A stretch of 14,536 bases of DNA from assembly GCA_023453335.1 (NCBI GenBank), contig JAEXTU010000322.1:1-14536 (forward strand), read 5' to 3'. This document shows, piece after piece, positions 12,986 through 14,536 of this stretch (positions are counted from its first letter, which is position 1; the number at the start of each line of letters is the position of its first letter). Made by a program: the position numbers and the translations under genes. Source of the stretch: Pseudomonadota bacterium. Its GTDB lineage: Bacteria > Desulfobacterota > Desulfovibrionia > Desulfovibrionales > Desulfovibrionaceae. Below the pieces are notes generated by a model that saw nothing but the letters and a program-made list of their open reading frames with translations, had not been told where the DNA came from and searched no databases.

Positions 12986-13257
12986 TGGCCTGCGTGAAGC
13001 CCGACGGCTCGCTCACCGCCACCGGGCTGGCCGCTCTGCGGACGGTGGCCGGGCAGCCGGGGGTGCCATCCCTGAGCGTGGCCAAGGCCCTGGGCAAGCC
13101 CTTGTTCATCGCCCGGGGCATATTGCGGGAACTGGTCACGGCCGGGCTCCTGGAGCCCATGGCCGCGGCAGGGAGCGTGGAGCCCGCGGCCGAAACCCAC
13201 CGGGCCACGGCCGAGGGCGAGGCGAGCCTGGCCCGGGGCGGGAGCCCCCGGCCGTAG
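12985..13257 (+). CDS. Small winged-helix-like protein coupled to the peroxiredoxin
   Basis: A 90-residue protein. Its ATG at 12985 shares one base with the peroxiredoxin stop (TGATG), with AAGGA at 12974-12978 as ribosome-binding site. Residues about 13-60 look like a helix-turn-helix with wing start: TGLAALRTVAG, then SLSVAKALGKPLFIARGILRELVTAGLLE, close to the pattern of small transcriptional wHTH domains. The C-terminus (about 61-90) is Ala/Gly/Pro-rich and probably disordered. A single Cys3 follows the initiator region. I do not recognise a named family. The tight coupling suggests it acts with the peroxiredoxin, perhaps as a redox-linked regulator, which is inference. It ends three bases before the convergent cheV stop. 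Confidence 0.8.
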   Translation: MACVKPDGSLTATGLAALRTVAGQPGVPSLSVAKALGKPLFIARGILRELVTAGLLEPMAAAGSVEPAAETHRATAEGEASLARGGSPRP

Positions 13258-13260
13258 GGA

Positions 13261-14238
13261 TTATTTCCGGTACTTGCGCACCAGGTCGCGGGCCAGGGCG
13301 GCCAGGCCGGGCAGGTCGGGCTTGGAAACCTGCTCGTCCGCGCCGGCGGCCACGCCCAGGTGACGCAGGCTGTCGGTGATGAGCGAGGAGAAGAGCACCA
13401 CGGGCAGGTCCTTGAGTACCGGGTCGGCCTTGATGCGCCGGGTCAGGGTGTGCCCGTCCATGACCGGCATCTCGATGTCGGTGACCACGATGTTCAGGAG
13501 GTCGTGCAGGGGCTTGCCCTCCCGGGCGGCCTGCTCCCGGGTGCGGGCCAGGATGTCCCAGCCCTCCTTGCCGTTGAAGGTGCGGGTCACGGCGAACCCG
13601 GCCTTTTCCAGCATGCTGCCGATCATGCGCCGGATGGCGGTGGAGTCGTCCACCACCAGGGCCTTGAAGGTCCCGGCCGGCTCGGCGTCGTCCGCGGCCA
13701 TGGCCTCCACCGCGGCCATGGTCTCCTGCTCCTCCTTGAAGAACAGGTCCGGGTTCAGGTCCCCGATGATCTTCTCGAAGTCCAGAAGGAAGATGACCCG
13801 GCCCTCCTGCTTGACCACCCCGGTCAGGGTGTTGCCGGACAGGATCTGAATCTGCTGGCCCGGGGGCTCGATCTGCTCCCAGGACAGGCGGTGGATGCGG
13901 TTCACCCCGGAGACCAGGAAGGCGTTGATGACCCGGTTGAACTCGGTGACAATGACCTTCTCGGCCTCGGTGGGCGGCGGGTTCTTGCCCAGCCACAGGG
14001 CCAAGTCCACCAGGGGGATGACCCGGTTGCGCTGGTTGAAGGCGCCCAGGATGGAGGGGTGGGGGGCGCTGGGCATCTCGGTGACCGAGGGGCGGCGGAT
14101 GATCTCCAACACCTTGGCCACGTTGATGCCGTAGTGGCCCCGGTACACGTTGCCCGCGGCGTCGGTCTCGTCAATGTAGAACTCGACGATCTCCAACTCG
14201 CGGGCTTCGGCGGCGCCGTGGGTTCCGGCCTGGGCCAT
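13261..14238 (-). CDS. cheV: Chemotaxis protein CheV (CheW domain plus receiver)
   Basis: A 325-residue CheV that couples chemoreceptors to the CheA kinase through its CheW-like domain and adapts the complex through phosphorylation of its receiver. The CheW-like part spans about 12-165 (EIVEFYIDE, YGINVAKVLEIIRRPSVTEMP, FNQRNRVIPLVDLALWLG, FLLDFEKII). A short acidic linker leads to the receiver (about 192-322), which is intact: D197-D198, phosphoacceptor D254 in VVTDIEMPVMDG, S284/S285, and K306 in SKPD. The ATG at 14238 has AAGGAGAGG just upstream, preferred over in-frame starts up to 14400. Convergent with the winged-helix-like gene and divergent from the ABC ATPase gene. No other chemotaxis gene lies in the window. 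Confidence 0.95.
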   Translation of the reverse strand: MAQAGTHGAAEARELEIVEFYIDETDAAGNVYRGHYGINVAKVLEIIRRPSVTEMPSAPHPSILGAFNQRNRVIPLVDLALWLGKNPPPTEAEKVIVTEFNRVINAFLVSGVNRIHRLSWEQIEPPGQQIQILSGNTLTGVVKQEGRVIFLLDFEKIIGDLNPDLFFKEEQETMAAVEAMAADDAEPAGTFKALVVDDSTAIRRMIGSMLEKAGFAVTRTFNGKEGWDILARTREQAAREGKPLHDLLNIVVTDIEMPVMDGHTLTRRIKADPVLKDLPVVLFSSLITDSLRHLGVAAGADEQVSKPDLPGLAALARDLVRKYRK

Positions 14239-14276
14239 GGTCCTCTCCTTGCTGCACACTTCTCCGCAAGCCATGA

Positions 14277-14305
14277 AAATTACCCGCTTCGGCCGGGCAA
14301 GGCAA
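14277..14305 (-). promoter_or_regulatory. Weak candidate promoter for cheV
   Basis: On the minus strand TTGCCT (14300-14305) and TAATTT (14277-14282) are 17 bases apart, about 40 bases upstream of the cheV ATG. The hexamer matches are four and three of six, so this is tentative. No sigma-28 or sigma-54 motif was found before cheV. Confidence 0.25.
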
Positions 14306-14330
14306 CAGGAAAACTGAACCCCCGTTCGGC

Positions 14331-14359
14331 TTGTTCCCCACCGGGCCGGGTGGTATACG
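14331..14359 (+). promoter_or_regulatory. Candidate promoter for the ABC transporter gene
   Basis: TTGTTC (14331-14336) and TATACG (14354-14359) are 17 bases apart, about 33 bases upstream of the ATG at 14393. The spacer contains an imperfect GC-rich dyad (CCACC...GGTGG, 14337-14353). Position and spacing are good, sequence match is moderate. Confidence 0.4.
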
Positions 14360-14392
14360 CCGGCACTTGGAGCCAAAGGAGACGGGCGACCC

Positions 14393-14536
14393 ATGGACAC
14401 GAACCCGATACTGGAGATGGCCGGGGTCCGGCTGCCCCTGGTGGGCGGCAGCGGGCCGGTGGAGGTGCTGCGCGGGGTGGACCTGCGGGTGGCGAGGGGC
14501 GAGACCCTGGCCGTGGTGGGTCCCTCGGGCTCGGGC
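14393..14536 (+). CDS. ABC transporter ATP-binding protein, N-terminal fragment
   Basis: The first 48 codons of an ABC ATPase run off the right edge. Visible are an N-terminal strand (ILEMAGVRLPLVGGSG), an LRGVDLRVARGETLAVVG stretch and the start of the Walker A loop, GPSGSG. The pattern, with a short insertion before VLRGVDL, resembles LolD/MacB/YbbA-type ATPases that work with FtsX-like permeases. The substrate cannot be decided from this fragment. AAAGGAG at 14375-14381 lies 11 bases before the ATG, a slightly long spacing. Confidence 0.85.
   Translation, partial: MDTNPILEMAGVRLPLVGGSGPVEVLRGVDLRVARGETLAVVGPSGSG

Noticed and set aside
10405..13257. A 950-codon plus-strand open frame across the kinase and peroxiredoxin genes
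   Set aside because: It is antisense to the kinase and out of frame with the peroxiredoxin. Only its last 90 codons, from 12985, form a supported gene with their own start and ribosome-binding site.
14239..14392. Sigma-28 or sigma-54 promoter for cheV
   Set aside because: No TAAA-N15-GCCGATAA or TGGCAC-N5-TTGC match was found on the minus strand; only a weak sigma-70-like pair is present.

Overview
The window reads as chromosomal DNA of a very GC-rich Gram-negative bacterium, most probably a deltaproteobacterium of the Desulfovibrionales type. The basis is base composition, strong GGAGG ribosome-binding sites, and the gene mix: a short RdgC-like protein with a companion gene, a TIGR03960-type radical SAM protein, CheV, a degenerate receiver fused to a TPR-like region, and a multi-domain histidine kinase. 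The lineage is an inference from gene content; there is no rRNA or other marker here. I see no tRNA, rRNA, IS element, integrase or CRISPR array.

Layout. Bases 1-202 are a noncoding, highly structured leader. Then come a membrane-anchored M23 peptidase (203-1585, +) and a radical SAM protein (1641-3341, +). This unit meets a leftward unit, GGDEF-EAL then lgt (6335 to 3358, -), at a perfect 14-bp palindrome that holds both stop codons and probably terminates both. Further right is a leftward pair, an RdgC-like protein (7681-7061) and a 175-aa companion (7022-6495), with AT-rich or tetraloop hairpins just before both ribosome-binding sites. A VOC/glyoxalase-fold gene (7841-8431, +) diverges from rdgC and converges on a complete hicA-hicB toxin-antitoxin operon (9032 to 8445, -), whose promoter contains a perfect palindrome.

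The right third is signalling and redox. A degenerate receiver/TPR-like protein (10308-9157, -) is preceded by a close match to a sigma-28 (FliA) flagellar promoter. A histidine kinase (12114-10594, -) ends at a strong hairpin terminator. It carries an N-terminal NAD-type Rossmann domain and a cysteine-bearing PAS domain. It is divergent from an archaeal-type (ApTPx-like) peroxiredoxin (12329-12985, +), which has a perfect 16-bp inverted repeat in front of it and is translationally coupled to a small winged-helix-like protein (12985-13257, +). CheV (14238-13261, -) and the first 48 codons of an ABC transporter ATPase (14393-, +) complete the window.

How the genes may work together. Three proteins bear on motility or surface behaviour: a GGDEF-EAL c-di-GMP enzyme, a putative FliA-dependent receiver protein, and CheV. 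The kinase, peroxiredoxin and winged-helix block looks like a redox-sensing neighbourhood. The most distinctive points are the dinucleotide-binding-type kinase beside the peroxiredoxin with its palindromic leader, the sigma-28 site before the pseudo-receiver gene, the probably leaderless hicA transcript, and the RdgC-like two-gene unit. None amounts to a clearly new multi-gene system on sequence alone.
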